DNA from: Rodentibacter genomosp. 2
Lineage (GTDB): Bacteria; Pseudomonadota; Gammaproteobacteria; Enterobacterales; Pasteurellaceae
DNA: 64,000 nucleotides
Reading direction: 5' to 3'
Assembly (NCBI GenBank): GCA_001999425.1
Contig: MLHP01000013.1
Span: 124,001-188,000 of the forward strand
Each line of letters opens with the position of its first letter. Positions within the stretch are counted from its first letter, which is position 1. Below, piece by piece: positions 12,366-22,898 of this stretch. A program made the position numbers and the translations under genes. The notes below the pieces were generated by a model that had not been told where the DNA came from, did not search any database, and saw only the letters and a program-made list of their open reading frames with translations.

Positions 12366-12932
12366 TTATTTTGCTGCGTCTTTCGCTGCATCTACAGCTT
12401 CAGCCGCTTTTTCAGTTACAGATTCTTTCATTGAAGACATTGCTTCTTTTGCTGAATCCATTTTTTCTGCTGCTGCATCTTTCATTTCAGATGCTTTGTT
12501 GCTCATTGCATCTTTCATTTCCGCCATTTTTTCCATGGCTGAATCTTTAACTTCTGCCATTTTAGCTTTGGTTGCTTCTCCGGCTTCTTCAACTTTAGCT
12601 ACTGCCGCCTCTTTCATTTCAGTTGCTTTTTCCATAGCTTTATCTTTTGCATCCGCTGCCGCAAATTTTGCTGAGTCTAAAGCATTCACGGTTGTTTCTT
12701 TTGCATCAGACATTGTTTGTTTTGCTGCCTCTTTCACATCTGAAGCGGCTTGTTTTGCTGAATCTTTAACATCTGATGCCACACTTACCGCTGCATCTTT
12801 TACATCAGCAGCGGCATTGGCTGTCGCCTCTTTTGCCGCTTCAACTTTTTGTGTCGTTTCTTGTTTATCAAAACAACCTGTTACGGCTAAACTTGCACCT
12901 AATACTAATGTCGCTAATACTGTCTTTTTCAT
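12366..12932 (-). CDS. LEA-like 11-mer repeat lipoprotein
   Basis: The 188-residue product has a lipoprotein signal with lipobox VTGC (Cys20). Everything after it is a run of Ala/Lys/Asp/Glu/Met-rich near-repeats of 11 residues, such as ASDVKEAAKQT, MAEVKDSAMEK and ASEMKDAAAEK. This should form long amphipathic helices like LEA or apolipoprotein proteins. There are no aromatic residues in the repeat region except one Phe. It is probably a periplasm-facing lipoprotein that binds membrane or buffers stress; function is inferred from composition only. Paralogue-like low-complexity lipoproteins occur in other bacteria, and I do not recognise a name. Confidence 0.8.
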   Translation of the reverse strand: MKKTVLATLVLGASLAVTGCFDKQETTQKVEAAKEATANAAADVKDAAVSVASDVKDSAKQAASDVKEAAKQTMSDAKETTVNALDSAKFAAADAKDKAMEKATEMKEAAVAKVEEAGEATKAKMAEVKDSAMEKMAEMKDAMSNKASEMKDAAAEKMDSAKEAMSSMKESVTEKAAEAVDAAKDAAK

Positions 12933-13175
12933 TTTTATCTCCTAATTGAGTACATAAACTAGCAAAGCATACCCGCTTTGTGCGGTTGTAGTTTACTCAA
13001 AAATAAAATAATCGAAAACAAAATTTACATTCCATAAAAGTAAAAATACTGTTTCAAACCTTAATCTTTAACTATAACCCATTGAAAAAACAATCGATTT
13101 ATGAAAGATTCCCCTTCTAAAATTTATTTTTTGTAAAGAAAATAAAAAATGTAATATGTCTATCTTTTAGACAAA

Positions 13176-13661
13176 TCAAAGCATTTCCGGTGAGTAGCTA
13201 TAGCTCATAATCTCCCCTTTTCCATTTTTCCAATCAACTTGAGCAATGGTTGCCGGATAAAAACTAATCGGGTTTCGTTTACCATAAAGTTCCGCGACAA
13301 TTTCTCCGACTAACGGCAAATGGGAAATAATAAGGATAGTTTCTATACCTTTCTTTTTCAACACGGACAAATAATCTACGACTAACTCTGCCGAGCCGTA
13401 AGGTGTAATTCCTTCCCAAATTTCTAAATTAGGCTGTAGTGCTGAATCAAACGCCAAATTCACTTGCTCAAAGGTCTCTAACGTACGTCGATAGGGGCTA
13501 ACCAATATACAGTTAAATGAAAGTGCGGTTGATTTTATCGTATTTTTTAACCATTCTCCTTGTGCAAAAGCTTGTTTTCTTCCATATTCGGTTAAACGAC
13601 GATCTTTGTCGGCTTTAGCCATAACTTCAGCTTCACCATGACGCATAATAAAAATTTTCAT
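13176..13661 (-). CDS. sixA: Phosphohistidine phosphatase SixA
   Basis: SixA is a small histidine-phosphatase-superfamily enzyme that removes phosphate from histidines of phosphorelay or PTS proteins. The 161-residue product has the catalytic RHGEAE at residues 7-12 and the second histidine in ISHLPLVGE (about 117). It is downstream of glmM on the same strand but separated by a strong palindromic terminator. Confidence 0.93.
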   Translation of the reverse strand: MKIFIMRHGEAEVMAKADKDRRLTEYGRKQAFAQGEWLKNTIKSTALSFNCILVSPYRRTLETFEQVNLAFDSALQPNLEIWEGITPYGSAELVVDYLSVLKKKGIETILIISHLPLVGEIVAELYGKRNPISFYPATIAQVDWKNGKGEIMSYSYSPEML

Positions 13662-13689
13662 ATTGCTTTCCTAAATTAAAGATAAAAAC

Positions 13690-13718
13690 CGACCGCTCTT
13701 TTAAGAGCGGTCGTATGA
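13690..13718 (-). terminator. glmM terminator made of variant uptake signals
   Basis: CGACCGCTCTT and AAGAGCGGTCG form a perfect palindrome, followed on the minus strand by GGTTTTTATC... on the sixA side. Each arm contains AAGAGCGGT, a one-base variant of the uptake signal AAGTGCGGT. Confidence 0.8.
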
Positions 13719-13719
13719 A

Positions 13720-15054
13720 TTAATTTGTTTTCACAGCCTCAGCAATTTCTTCCGCATATTGTTGGGCCATTTCATTATCTTGACATTCCACCATGACACG
13801 GATTAGCGGTTCTGTGCCGGATTTACGCAATAGAATTCGCCCCTTACCTTCTAAACGTCTTTCTACATCTGCAGCAATAGCTTTTATCTTATCACTTTCC
13901 AATGGATTTTCCCCACCGGTAAAACGTACATTAATTAATACTTGAGGGAATAACTTCACTGCACTAGCCAATTCATTGAGTGAAAGTTTATGTTGAACCA
14001 TTGCAGCCAATACAGCTAATGAAGCAACAATCCCATCTCCCGTAGAATTTTTATCGGAAATAATAATATGACCGGAATTTTCTCCCCCAAGTGTCCAATT
14101 ATTTTCTAACATTTTTTCAAGTACATAACGATCTCCTACATTTGCGCGCAAAAACGGTACACCCAGCATTTTGAGTGCGATTTCAAGGCTCATATTACTC
14201 ATTAACGTTCCTACTACACCGCCTTTTAATTGACCGGAACGCCGTGCTTCACGAGCAATAATAAAGAGGATTTGATCGCCGTCTATTTTATTTCCGAGGT
14301 GATCAACCATCATAATACGGTCGCCATCGCCATCATAGGCTAAACCGATGTCCGCTTTCACTTCCAACACTTTTTCTTGTAATGCCCGAACATCCGTTGC
14401 GCCACATTTTTCATTGATATTAACACCATTCGGATCCGTGCCTATCTCAATCACTTCCGCACCAAGTTCACGTAATACATTCGGTGCAATGTGATAGGTT
14501 GCGCCGTTTGCACAATCTACCACAATTCGATAGCCTTCTAAGCCCAAATGAGCCGGGAACGTGCCTTTACAGAATTCAATATAACGTCCGGCCGCATCAT
14601 TAATACGACGAGCTCTACCTAATTCTGCCGATTCAACACAATCCATTGGCTGTTCAAGCATTGCTTCAATCGCTTCTTCAATTTCATCCGGCAATTTTGT
14701 CCCTTGTGCAGAGAAAAATTTAATGCCGTTATCATAGTAAGGATTATGAGAGGCTGAAATAACGATACCGGCTTCTACACGAAAAGTACGGGTTAAATAA
14801 GCAATTGCCGGTGTTGGCATTGGTCCAGTAAAGGCTGCGGATAGTCCGGCAGCGGCTAATCCCGCCTCTAACGCCGATTCCAACATATAGCCGGAAATAC
14901 GCGTATCTTTACCGATTAAGACGGTTTTTGATCCCTGTGAAGCAAGCACTTTACCTGCCGCCCAGCCTAATTTTAATGCAAAATCAGGCGTAATCGGATA
15001 AGTTCCTACTTTACCACGCACGCCATCCGTACCGAAATATTTACGATTTGCCAT
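13720..15054 (-). CDS. glmM: Phosphoglucosamine mutase
   Basis: GlmM converts glucosamine-6-P to glucosamine-1-P for peptidoglycan and LPS. The 444-residue product has the phosphoserine loop with Ser102 ([10 protein letters not shown]), the Mg loop DGDGDR (about 240-245), and the sugar-binding GGENSGH. It is the third gene of ftsH-folP-glmM, 36 bases after folP. Confidence 0.98.
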   Translation of the reverse strand: MANRKYFGTDGVRGKVGTYPITPDFALKLGWAAGKVLASQGSKTVLIGKDTRISGYMLESALEAGLAAAGLSAAFTGPMPTPAIAYLTRTFRVEAGIVISASHNPYYDNGIKFFSAQGTKLPDEIEEAIEAMLEQPMDCVESAELGRARRINDAAGRYIEFCKGTFPAHLGLEGYRIVVDCANGATYHIAPNVLRELGAEVIEIGTDPNGVNINEKCGATDVRALQEKVLEVKADIGLAYDGDGDRIMMVDHLGNKIDGDQILFIIAREARRSGQLKGGVVGTLMSNMSLEIALKMLGVPFLRANVGDRYVLEKMLENNWTLGGENSGHIIISDKNSTGDGIVASLAVLAAMVQHKLSLNELASAVKLFPQVLINVRFTGGENPLESDKIKAIAADVERRLEGKGRILLRKSGTEPLIRVMVECQDNEMAQQYAEEIAEAVKTN

Positions 15055-15090
15055 AATAAATTCCCTTATTTCTCAATTTTTTCTAAAAAA

Positions 15091-15918
15091 TTAGGCGTGT
15101 TCTGTTGCCAACCAAACTTTGAGCCCATCTGATGTTTCTGCTACATCATGTACACGCAAAATCTTCGCCCCATGTTGAGCTGCAATTAATGCCCCAGCAA
15201 CACTCCCTGCCATTCTTTCATCAACAGGTTTATCCAACACCGCACCAATCATTGATTTGCGTGATAATCCCGCAAGCACAGGGTATCCCTCTTCACAAAA
15301 CCTATTTAACCGTTGCAATAACTTATAATTGTGTTGAACGGTTTTACCAAACCCAAACCCCATATCCCAAATTAAATTTTCTTTTCTTATTCCTGCAGTA
15401 ATACATTGTTCCGAACGTTCCCGTAAAAAAGTGAGGACATCTTGCACTACATCTTTATATTGAGGATTAGTTTGCATCGTTCTTGGCTGTCCTTGCATAT
15501 GCATAATACAAACGGGTAAATCTAGTTCTGAGGCAACTTGTAATGCATTTGGTTCTTGTAAGGATCGAATATCATTGATTAAATCCATTCCGACTTTTGC
15601 CGCCTCTTGCATTACTATCGCCTTAGAGGAATCGACTGAAATCCAACAATCAAAACGTTGTCGCACCGCTTCTACTAAGGGGACAACCCGTAGTAATTCT
15701 TCTTGTTCCGACACCTCATTCGCCATTGGGCGTGTAGATTCACCACCAATATCAATAATGCTCGCCCCCTCATTGAGCATTTTTTCCACCTGAAACAATG
15801 CTTTATCAAGGCTAAAAAACTTTCCGCTATCTGAAAAAGAGTCCGGTGTAAAATTTAAAATTCCCATAATCTGAGGAAATGATAGATCAAGAGACTTTTG
15901 ATTGGCGTAAAGTTTCAT
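15091..15918 (-). CDS. folP: Dihydropteroate synthase
   Basis: FolP joins p-aminobenzoate to dihydropterin pyrophosphate and is the sulfonamide target. The 275-residue product has the pterin-site motif GILNFTPDSFSDSG (about 19-32), DIGGESTRP (about 56-64), and the FSRKS-type loop as GLSRKSMIG. It lies between ftsH and glmM in one operon, though the ftsH terminator at 15998-16028 separates the first two. Confidence 0.97.
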   Translation of the reverse strand: MKLYANQKSLDLSFPQIMGILNFTPDSFSDSGKFFSLDKALFQVEKMLNEGASIIDIGGESTRPMANEVSEQEELLRVVPLVEAVRQRFDCWISVDSSKAIVMQEAAKVGMDLINDIRSLQEPNALQVASELDLPVCIMHMQGQPRTMQTNPQYKDVVQDVLTFLRERSEQCITAGIRKENLIWDMGFGFGKTVQHNYKLLQRLNRFCEEGYPVLAGLSRKSMIGAVLDKPVDERMAGSVAGALIAAQHGAKILRVHDVAETSDGLKVWLATEHA

Positions 15919-15997
15919 AAAGTGCGGTCAATTTTTAGGGTAAATTTGAGGGTGAGATTATAACTAAATATGCTAAGGAAAAAAATCATTCAGTAAA

Positions 15998-16028
15998 AAA
16001 TAAAGCCTCCCTTTAGGAGGCTTTATTT
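15998..16028 (-). terminator. ftsH terminator
   Basis: AAATAAAGCCTCC and GGAGGCTTTATTT form a perfect 13-bp stem with a five-base loop and flanking A/T runs. It would attenuate transcription from ftsH into folP. Confidence 0.9.
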
Positions 16029-16030
16029 CA

Positions 16031-17941
16031 TTATTCTGAATCTTGTGTTTTTTCGACCGCACTTTCCGATTTATTTTCAGGAGATGCATTCGAATAAGCA
16101 GCTTGTGAGACTTTAGGCTCTTCCCAACCCGATGGCGGTGTAATCGGTTCACGATTCATTAGCTGTTTAATTTGCACTTCTTCAATCGTTTCATATTTCA
16201 CCAGTGCATCTTTCATCGCATGTAAAATATCCATGTTATCAATAAGAATTTGTCTCGCACGCCCATAATTACGCGTTATGATGGCACGTACTTCCTCATC
16301 AATCAGATGTGCTGTTTCATCAGACATATGTTTCGCTTTTGCCATTGAGCGACCTAAGAAAACTTCCCCTTCATCTTCTGAGTAAAGAATCGGTCCAAGT
16401 TTTTCTGAGAACCCCCATTGCGTCACCATATTACGGGCAATATTGGTTGCCACCTTAATATCATTAGAAGCGCCGGTAGAAATATTTTCTTCACCATAAA
16501 TTAAATCTTCCGCCAAACGTCCTGCATAAAGGGTAGACAGTTTACTCTCTAATTGTTTTTGGCTAATGCTGACCTGATCCCCTTCCGGTAAGAAGAACGT
16601 AACCCCCAATGCACGACCTCGAGGAATAATGGTCACTTTATGAACAGGATCATGTTCAGGCACTAAATACCCCACAATGGCATGGCCTGCCTCATGATAA
16701 GCCGTCGATTCTTTTTGTTTCTCCGTCATAATCATGGTGCGGCGTTCCGGCCCCATATTAATTTTGTCTTTTGCTTTTTCAAACTCAAGCATGGAAACTT
16801 TACGTTTATTATTACGGGCGGCAAATAGCGCAGCTTCATTGACAAGGTTAGCCAGATCCGCACCGGAATAACCCGGTGTACCACGAGCTAATGTCATGGC
16901 ATCAACATCATCAGCCAACGGTACTTTGCGCATATGTACTTTTAAAATTTGCTCACGGCCTTTTACATCCGGCAATCCCACCACAACTTGACGGTCGAAA
17001 CGCCCCGGACGGGTTAATGCTGGATCCAATACATCTGGACGGTTAGTTGCGGCAATAACAATCACCCCGTCGTGACCACCGAAACCATCCATTTCAACAA
17101 GCATTTGGTTAAGGGTTTGCTCACGCTCATCATGACCGCCGCCTAAACCGGCACCACGTTGACGACCCACTGCATCAATTTCATCAATAAAGATTAAACA
17201 AGGGGCATTTTTCTTCGCTTGTTCAAACATATCGCGTACACGGGAAGCCCCCACACCGACAAACATTTCAACGAAATCAGAACCCGAAATAGTAAAAAAC
17301 GGCACTTTAGCTTCACCGGCAATGGCTTTTGCCAATAAGGTTTTACCGGTACCCGGAGGCCCTACCATCAAAATTCCTTTTGGAATTTTACCGCCTAAAT
17401 TTTGGAATTTGGTCGGATCACGTAAGAAATCAACAATTTCGCCGACTTCTTCTTTTGCTTCATCACAACCTGCCACATCGGCAAAAGTCACTTTGATTTG
17501 ATCTTGGCTTAACATTTTTGCGCGGCTTTTACCAAAGCTCATCGCCTTGCCGCCACCGCCTTGCATTTGACGCATAAAGAAAATCCACACGCCCACAAGA
17601 AATAACATTGGAAACCAAGAAATTAAAATTTGTGAAAGTAAACTACGTCTTTCAAACGGCGTACCCTCTACTTTCACTTTCTTACTTAATAAATCATCAA
17701 GTAATTTCTTATCTTCCAATGGCGGCATGACAGTCATGTATTTTGAGCCATCGTTTTTTGTTACCGTAATTTCATTGGTATCAAAACGCGCTTCTTTTAC
17801 TTGACCATTGCTCACATCGTAAACAAACGTCGTGTAATCGGTGGAGTTTTCTACCGAATTAGAATTGAAACTCTGGTAAGCAGTCATCATAACAACTGCC
17901 ACCACGATCCAGAGCACCAAATTTTTGACCATATCGTTCAA
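16031..17941 (-). CDS. ftsH: ATP-dependent zinc metalloprotease FtsH
   Basis: FtsH is the inner-membrane AAA protease that degrades LpxC, sigma-32 and damaged membrane proteins. The 636-residue product has two transmembrane segments (about 7-23 and 103-124), Walker A at 194-201 (GPPGTGKT), Walker B (LIFIDEID), the second region of homology, and HEAGH as the zinc site (about 417-421). Length and domain order are standard. It follows rlmE by 71 bases on the same strand. Confidence 0.98.
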   Translation of the reverse strand: MNDMVKNLVLWIVVAVVMMTAYQSFNSNSVENSTDYTTFVYDVSNGQVKEARFDTNEITVTKNDGSKYMTVMPPLEDKKLLDDLLSKKVKVEGTPFERRSLLSQILISWFPMLFLVGVWIFFMRQMQGGGGKAMSFGKSRAKMLSQDQIKVTFADVAGCDEAKEEVGEIVDFLRDPTKFQNLGGKIPKGILMVGPPGTGKTLLAKAIAGEAKVPFFTISGSDFVEMFVGVGASRVRDMFEQAKKNAPCLIFIDEIDAVGRQRGAGLGGGHDEREQTLNQMLVEMDGFGGHDGVIVIAATNRPDVLDPALTRPGRFDRQVVVGLPDVKGREQILKVHMRKVPLADDVDAMTLARGTPGYSGADLANLVNEAALFAARNNKRKVSMLEFEKAKDKINMGPERRTMIMTEKQKESTAYHEAGHAIVGYLVPEHDPVHKVTIIPRGRALGVTFFLPEGDQVSISQKQLESKLSTLYAGRLAEDLIYGEENISTGASNDIKVATNIARNMVTQWGFSEKLGPILYSEDEGEVFLGRSMAKAKHMSDETAHLIDEEVRAIITRNYGRARQILIDNMDILHAMKDALVKYETIEEVQIKQLMNREPITPPSGWEEPKVSQAAYSNASPENKSESAVEKTQDSE

Positions 17942-18012
17942 AGTTTAACCTGCCTTTCCTAAGTTAATAAATTCGTCACAAGATACTACATATCATAGGC
18001 CATGAAAAGCTA

Positions 18013-18651
18013 TCAAAGCGATTTACCTTTATAGCCCGTAGCCACAATATAAACCTCACGGGAACGCCCACGTGAAGCCTCCGGTTTTCGGACTTTTACC
18101 ACATTAAAAAGAGAGCGAATCTCTTTCAAATATTCATCAAATCCTTCTCCTTGGAATACTTTCACCACAAAACTGCCTTTTATTGCCAACACTTGCTTGC
18201 ACATATCTAGTGCCAGTTCCACCAAATACATCGCACGGGGAATATCAACCGACGGCATACCGCTAAAATTGGGTGCCATATCCGACATCACCACATCTAC
18301 CTTGGCTTCACCTACCCGTTCAAGCAAGGCATTGAGGACATTTTCATCACGAAAATCGCCTTGTAAAAAATCGACTCCCACGATCGGATCCATTTCCAAA
18401 ATATCACAAGCAATCACTTTGCCATTGCTACCGATTTGGCTTACCACATATTGCGACCATCCGCCCGGTGCGGCTCCAAGATCGACAACAGTCATCCCCG
18501 ATTTAAATAATTTGTCCGTTTGCTGAATTTCATCAAGTTTAAAATAAGCACGGGAACGCAGTTTTTGCTTATGTGCTTTTTGTACAAACGGATCTTTAAA
18601 ATGTTCGTTTAGCCAACGAGAAGAGCTCGCCGAACGTTTTTTCTTTCCCAT
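18013..18651 (-). CDS. rlmE: 23S rRNA 2'-O-methyltransferase RlmE
   Basis: RlmE (FtsJ/RrmJ) methylates U2552 in 23S rRNA with SAM. The 212-residue product has the SAM motif [12 protein letters not shown] (about 57-68), [10 protein letters not shown] (catalytic Asp, about 121) and VVKVFQGEG (catalytic Lys, about 161). It is upstream of ftsH as in other gammaproteobacteria, and divergent from yhbY. Confidence 0.97.
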   Translation of the reverse strand: MGKKKRSASSSRWLNEHFKDPFVQKAHKQKLRSRAYFKLDEIQQTDKLFKSGMTVVDLGAAPGGWSQYVVSQIGSNGKVIACDILEMDPIVGVDFLQGDFRDENVLNALLERVGEAKVDVVMSDMAPNFSGMPSVDIPRAMYLVELALDMCKQVLAIKGSFVVKVFQGEGFDEYLKEIRSLFNVVKVRKPEASRGRSREVYIVATGYKGKSL

Positions 18652-18804
18652 AATTTCTGTCTTTCGTACTATTTTTTGTAGTAGTTTCGCCTATATTTGG
18701 GTACAATCTGCCAAATTCAAGACTTGATGAGCTTAAAAACAGAGAAAATCGCTGTTTTTTCTGACCGCTCTTTTTGTTATTCGTATTCATTTATAGGATT
18801 CCTT

Positions 18805-19104
18805 ATGACAACCTTATCAACCAAACAAAAACAATTTTTAAAAGGCCTTGCCCACCATCTAAACCCAGTTGTTATGCTCGGTGGCAATGGTTTAACCGAG
18901 GGCGTACTTGCCGAAATTGAAAACGCACTGGATCACCATGAGCTGATTAAAGTAAAAATTGCAGGTGCCGATCGTGAAACCAAACAATTAATCATTGACG
19001 CTATTATCCGAGAAACCCAAGCCTCAAACGTTCAAACCATCGGGCATATTCTCGTGCTTTACAAAGCCAGCGAAGAGAAGAAAATACAACTTCCACGGAA
19101 ATAA
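18805..19104 (+). CDS. yhbY: Ribosome assembly RNA-binding protein YhbY (CRM domain)
   Basis: The 99-residue product is a single CRM domain that binds the pre-50S subunit. The signature KGLAHHLNPVVMLGGNGLTEG (split; residues about 13-32) and the GxxG loop are clear. I chose ATG at 18805, which follows AGGAT; an upstream in-frame start would add an implausible extension. It is divergent from rlmE, a conserved pairing. Confidence 0.95.
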   Translation: MTTLSTKQKQFLKGLAHHLNPVVMLGGNGLTEGVLAEIENALDHHELIKVKIAGADRETKQLIIDAIIRETQASNVQTIGHILVLYKASEEKKIQLPRK

Positions 19105-19111
19105 TCTATAT

Positions 19112-19143
19112 TAAAGTGCGGTGAAAAATGACCGCACTTTTTT
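19112..19143. terminator. USS-pair terminator between yhbY and greA
   Basis: AAAGTGCGGT and ACCGCACTTT are inverted, with a T run on the plus strand. It lies between convergent genes. Confidence 0.85.
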
Positions 19144-19148
19144 ATTTC

Positions 19149-19625
19149 CTAGATATAATCTACCTCAATAATTTCAAATTCAACTGCGCCGCCCGGTGTC
19201 ACAATATTTACCGTGTCATCCAGTTCTTTACCAATTAACCCGCGTGCAATCGGTGAATTCACGGAAATCAAACCGGACTTAATATCCGCTTCATCATCGC
19301 CGACAATTTTATAAGTAATTTCTTCCTCTGTATCGGTATTCACCAATACGACAGTTGCCCCAAAAATCACTTTGCCGTTATTCGGTAACTTAGTAACATC
19401 AATCACCTGACTATTTGCCAATTTGCCTTCAATCTCTTGAATTCGTCCTTCACAAAAGCCTTGTTGTTCACGTGCTGCGTGATATTCTGCATTTTCTTTT
19501 AAATCGCCGTGTTCACGGGCTTCTGCAATGGCCTTAATAATTTCCGGGCGACGAACATTTTTCAAGAAATCCAATTCTTCTCTCAACAGCTCTGCACCAC
19601 GCACAGTCATTGGGATTTGTTTCAT
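19149..19625 (-). CDS. greA: Transcription elongation factor GreA
   Basis: GreA rescues backtracked RNA polymerase by stimulating transcript cleavage. The 158-residue product has the N-terminal coiled coil (about 8-75) with tip acidic residues ([13 protein letters not shown]), and the FKBP-like C-terminal domain ([14 protein letters not shown]). It is divergent from dacB. Confidence 0.98.
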   Translation of the reverse strand: MKQIPMTVRGAELLREELDFLKNVRRPEIIKAIAEAREHGDLKENAEYHAAREQQGFCEGRIQEIEGKLANSQVIDVTKLPNNGKVIFGATVVLVNTDTEEEITYKIVGDDEADIKSGLISVNSPIARGLIGKELDDTVNIVTPGGAVEFEIIEVDYI

Positions 19626-19790
19626 AGCTTCATTCCTTAAAATTTAATAAAAAGAAAACTACGGCAAAATTGCAAAAAATATTGCCGTAGCGACTTAAAA
19701 TTAACTATACACAAGAAAATGATTTACTCTCGTGAGTTCGGGGACTATTATTGTCCGTCTTGAAAGAAATAGCAACCAGAACCGTTAATA

Positions 19791-21233
19791 ATGGAAAAAA
19801 TATCTTCAATTTCAACCGCACTTAAAACAATATTTCTTACACTCAGCTTCTCTCTTCCCGGCTACGCAAAAATTGACCTTCCCTCGCTTACCAACTATTT
19901 GCCCGAAGGTGCAAGTACAGGCATTATTGCTAAAAATCTCAATCAAGATCAAATCATTGCGGATTATCACAGCTCAACTTTTATGCTACCGGCAAGTACA
20001 CAAAAAGTGTTTACCGCCGTTGCGGCAAAATTAGTGCTTGGTGATGACTTCAAATTTGATACCGCGCTTTTAACCAATGGCAAAATTCAAAATGGACTGT
20101 TGGAAGGCAATTTAATTGTACGTTTTACCGGCGATCCGGATCTCACTAGTGGGCAACTTTACAGCTTACTTGCCGAATTAAAAAAACAAGGCATCAATAA
20201 AATTAATGGCGATCTCATCCTGGATACTTCCGTATTCTCCAGTCATGATCGGGGGTTGGGTTGGATTTGGAATGATTTAACCATGTGTTTCAATTCCCCA
20301 CCTTCCGCTGCCAATATTGATAATAACTGTTTTTATGCGGAATTGGATGCCAATCAAGCGCCGGGGGAAACCGTTAAAATTAATGTACCGGCACAATTTC
20401 CCATCCAAGTTTTCGGACAAGTTTATGTGGCTGACAGTCGTGAATCACCCTATTGTCAATTAGATGTGGTGGTACATGATAATAATCGTTATCAAGTTAA
20501 AGGTTGCCTTGCCCGTCAAGCGAAACCTTTTGGATTAAGTTTTGCCGTGCAAGATCCCGATGCTTATGCGGCGGCGATTATTCAACGTCAACTAAAACGG
20601 TTAGGTATTGAATTTAACGGAAAAGTATTACAACCGCAAAAACCACAACAAGGGCAATTATTGGCACAGCATTTTTCTAAACCTTTGCCGGATTTATTAA
20701 AAAAAATGATGAAAAAATCCGATAATCAAATTGCAGATTCTCTATTTCGAGCCATAGCCTACCATTACTATAAACGTCCGGCATCCTTCCAACTTGGGAC
20801 ATTAGCGGTTAAATCCGTTTTGCAAAAACAAGGGATCAAGTTCGATAATAGCATCTTGGCTGATGGTTCCGGTCTTTCACGGCATAACTTAGTTGCACCT
20901 AAAACTATGCTTTCTATACTGGAATACATTGCGAAAAATGAAGATAAACTGCATTTAATAGAAACTTTCCCTATCGCAGGCGTTGACGGCACGATTAGTG
21001 GACGTGGCGGATTAATTAATCCTCCGTTAGTAAAAAATGTCATCGCCAAAACCGGTTCATTGAAAGGGGTTTACAACCTTGCGGGCTTTATGACAAATGC
21101 ACGCGGCGAGAAGATCGCTTTTGTCCAATTTATTAACGGTTATTCTACCGGCGAACTTGAAAATAAAACGAAACGCGCCCCTTTGGTGCAATTTGAAAGC
21201 GGCCTGTATAATCAATTATATAAAGAAGAATAA
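19791..21233 (+). CDS. dacB: D-alanyl-D-alanine carboxypeptidase/endopeptidase PBP4
   Basis: DacB is a periplasmic class C penicillin-binding protein that trims and cuts peptidoglycan cross-links. The 480-residue product has a Sec signal peptide (cleavage after GYA, about residue 26), SxxK at 69-72 (STQK), SxN (SDN, about 306), and KTG (about 418). Length is typical. It is divergent from greA and ends at a long USS-pair hairpin. Confidence 0.96.
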   Translation: MEKISSISTALKTIFLTLSFSLPGYAKIDLPSLTNYLPEGASTGIIAKNLNQDQIIADYHSSTFMLPASTQKVFTAVAAKLVLGDDFKFDTALLTNGKIQNGLLEGNLIVRFTGDPDLTSGQLYSLLAELKKQGINKINGDLILDTSVFSSHDRGLGWIWNDLTMCFNSPPSAANIDNNCFYAELDANQAPGETVKINVPAQFPIQVFGQVYVADSRESPYCQLDVVVHDNNRYQVKGCLARQAKPFGLSFAVQDPDAYAAAIIQRQLKRLGIEFNGKVLQPQKPQQGQLLAQHFSKPLPDLLKKMMKKSDNQIADSLFRAIAYHYYKRPASFQLGTLAVKSVLQKQGIKFDNSILADGSGLSRHNLVAPKTMLSILEYIAKNEDKLHLIETFPIAGVDGTISGRGGLINPPLVKNVIAKTGSLKGVYNLAGFMTNARGEKIAFVQFINGYSTGELENKTKRAPLVQFESGLYNQLYKEE

Positions 21234-21264
21234 TAAAACAACAGTATAAAACGTAAATAAATTT

Positions 21265-21313
21265 GACCGCACTTTGAGTAATAACTTTCTAAACCTAACT
21301 CAAAGTGCGGTTA
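21265..21313. terminator. USS-pair terminator between dacB and the phytase-like gene
   Basis: GACCGCACTTTGAG is inverted relative to CTCAAAGTGCGGTT across a 22-base loop, giving a 12-to-13-bp stem between convergent genes. Confidence 0.75.
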
Positions 21314-21342
21314 ATTTTAACTGAATTCTCAATAATCTATGA

Positions 21343-22701
21343 TTATTGAGCACCTAGTAAAGCCGGTACTTTCAATAAAATTAATTCATTATCGTCTTGG
21401 CGATTAGGTTCTCTGCTTGATGAAAAAGGGAAGTTATTATCATTGCCGACAATAATGTGTTCATTATCAACAATATCAAGATTCTCAATCGTAAAGAACG
21501 GGAATTTCAATACTCCGTCATTCAAAGGTTTAAGACTGATTTTATTTGGATCGGAAATATTCAACAAATCAATATAGGCAATTTTTTTCACTGCTTTACC
21601 TACATTATCAGAGGAAAATGCCACTTTATAAACCCGCTTAAATTTTGCTGGCTCAGAAAAACAATGTGTAGTATCCGCAAGATTTTTACAGCCTTTGTTC
21701 TCTGTTCCTTCACCGTTATCCCGTTCTATAATCAAGCCGTTTTTAGCATCAAGCAGATTAAAATCCCCAATCGCATTGTGTTCGTTTTCTAGAGGATAAA
21801 ACCAGTAACGCCCCGTCCATTCTTGTTTATCAACAGCAAATTCCAAAATACGTAATGCAACCTTGCCGTCCACTGTTTCCCAACTTTGTTTTTTCTCATC
21901 CCATAAAGGTCCTTCCAATAATGGGTAAAGATATTTACCATCAGGCGAGGCAGCCATGCCTTCATAACCTTTCGAACGTTTTAAATTGACATTTTTATGG
22001 CGACCGTCTGGTATACCCGGTGAGACTATTTGATAATGATCGGGTGACTGAACTTTTATTCCGTCTATTTCCGTTTCAAACACAGATAATACTTTTCCAT
22101 CTAAATCCGTTTTGATTAGATACGGACCGAATTCATCGCCAATCCAAATATTACTGCCGATAATTTGAAAGCTTTCCGTATCAAAATCCGCCCCGGTTAA
22201 ATATCTTTCCTTGGTATCTTCGTGCACAATACGAAACGGTACTTTCTTATCGGGATCCGCTAAAAAAACCGTCTTAAGCGGTTCAAATTTGCCCTTCGAC
22301 CAATTAATTCGATATTCATTCAAGTAAAGCATCGAATCCGATGAATTAGCTTTACTACCAAAGCCATTATCGGTAAGGATCCATACGGTATCTTTTCCAA
22401 CCACTTTTATTCCGGAATGACCTTGTCTCGGCTGATTTTGAATCGGTAAAAAATAACCCGTTTCACGATCTTTTGATTTTCCCGGTACGGATTGCAATTT
22501 TTCTACCCGCTTGAAAGTCGTATATTTTCCTGCTGTTTTTAAGTCATTAGGAGCATCATTCGGTACGGTAACAACAGCATTTGCCGGTAACACTGCATAA
22601 CCTGCCAGTTCAGCCGGAGTTTCAAAAGCTGATGGTATTTCTGCAATACTTGTCATACTTAAAGCTAAACTTAACATAGCAAGGTAATGTTTATTTTTCA
22701 T
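21343..22701 (-). CDS. Exported esterase-like/phytase-like beta-propeller protein
   Basis: The 452-residue product has a Sec signal peptide (about residues 1-21, cleavage after IAE). The mature part resembles the 'esterase-like activity of phytase' family: GHSGIKVVGKDTVWILTDNGFG near residue 100, WIGDEFGPYL, and KGYEGMAASPDGKYLYPLLEG. These proteins are predicted periplasmic beta-propellers; the substrate is unknown and enzymatic activity is not certain. It is a single-gene unit. Confidence 0.8.
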   Translation of the reverse strand: MKNKHYLAMLSLALSMTSIAEIPSAFETPAELAGYAVLPANAVVTVPNDAPNDLKTAGKYTTFKRVEKLQSVPGKSKDRETGYFLPIQNQPRQGHSGIKVVGKDTVWILTDNGFGSKANSSDSMLYLNEYRINWSKGKFEPLKTVFLADPDKKVPFRIVHEDTKERYLTGADFDTESFQIIGSNIWIGDEFGPYLIKTDLDGKVLSVFETEIDGIKVQSPDHYQIVSPGIPDGRHKNVNLKRSKGYEGMAASPDGKYLYPLLEGPLWDEKKQSWETVDGKVALRILEFAVDKQEWTGRYWFYPLENEHNAIGDFNLLDAKNGLIIERDNGEGTENKGCKNLADTTHCFSEPAKFKRVYKVAFSSDNVGKAVKKIAYIDLLNISDPNKISLKPLNDGVLKFPFFTIENLDIVDNEHIIVGNDNNFPFSSSREPNRQDDNELILLKVPALLGAQ

Positions 22702-22847
22702 ATAGTTTCCTCTTTAGTTTATTGCTATTAAAGAGAATACTTTGTAAAAGTGACGAGAGTATGACAATAAATAAAAAATAAGTCTGCATATAATCGCAAC
22801 AGCATACCATCTTGTGCGGATTTATATTGACGACATACTGGCTAAAA

Positions 22848-22886
22848 AAAACCGCACTTTAAGTCAAAAACTAAAGTGCGGTTAAA
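22848..22886 (-). terminator. SDR gene terminator (USS pair)
   Basis: ACCGCACTTTA and TAAAGTGCGGT are inverted around a short loop; on the minus strand the stem ends in a run of eight T. Confidence 0.85.
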
Positions 22887-22898
22887 TTTTAGGGAGAA

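Noticed and set aside
12496-12945. 149-codon plus-strand frame opposite the repeat lipoprotein
   Set aside because: It is the antisense of the Ala/Lys-rich repeats; the minus-strand reading has a lipobox, a Shine-Dalgarno and a terminator.
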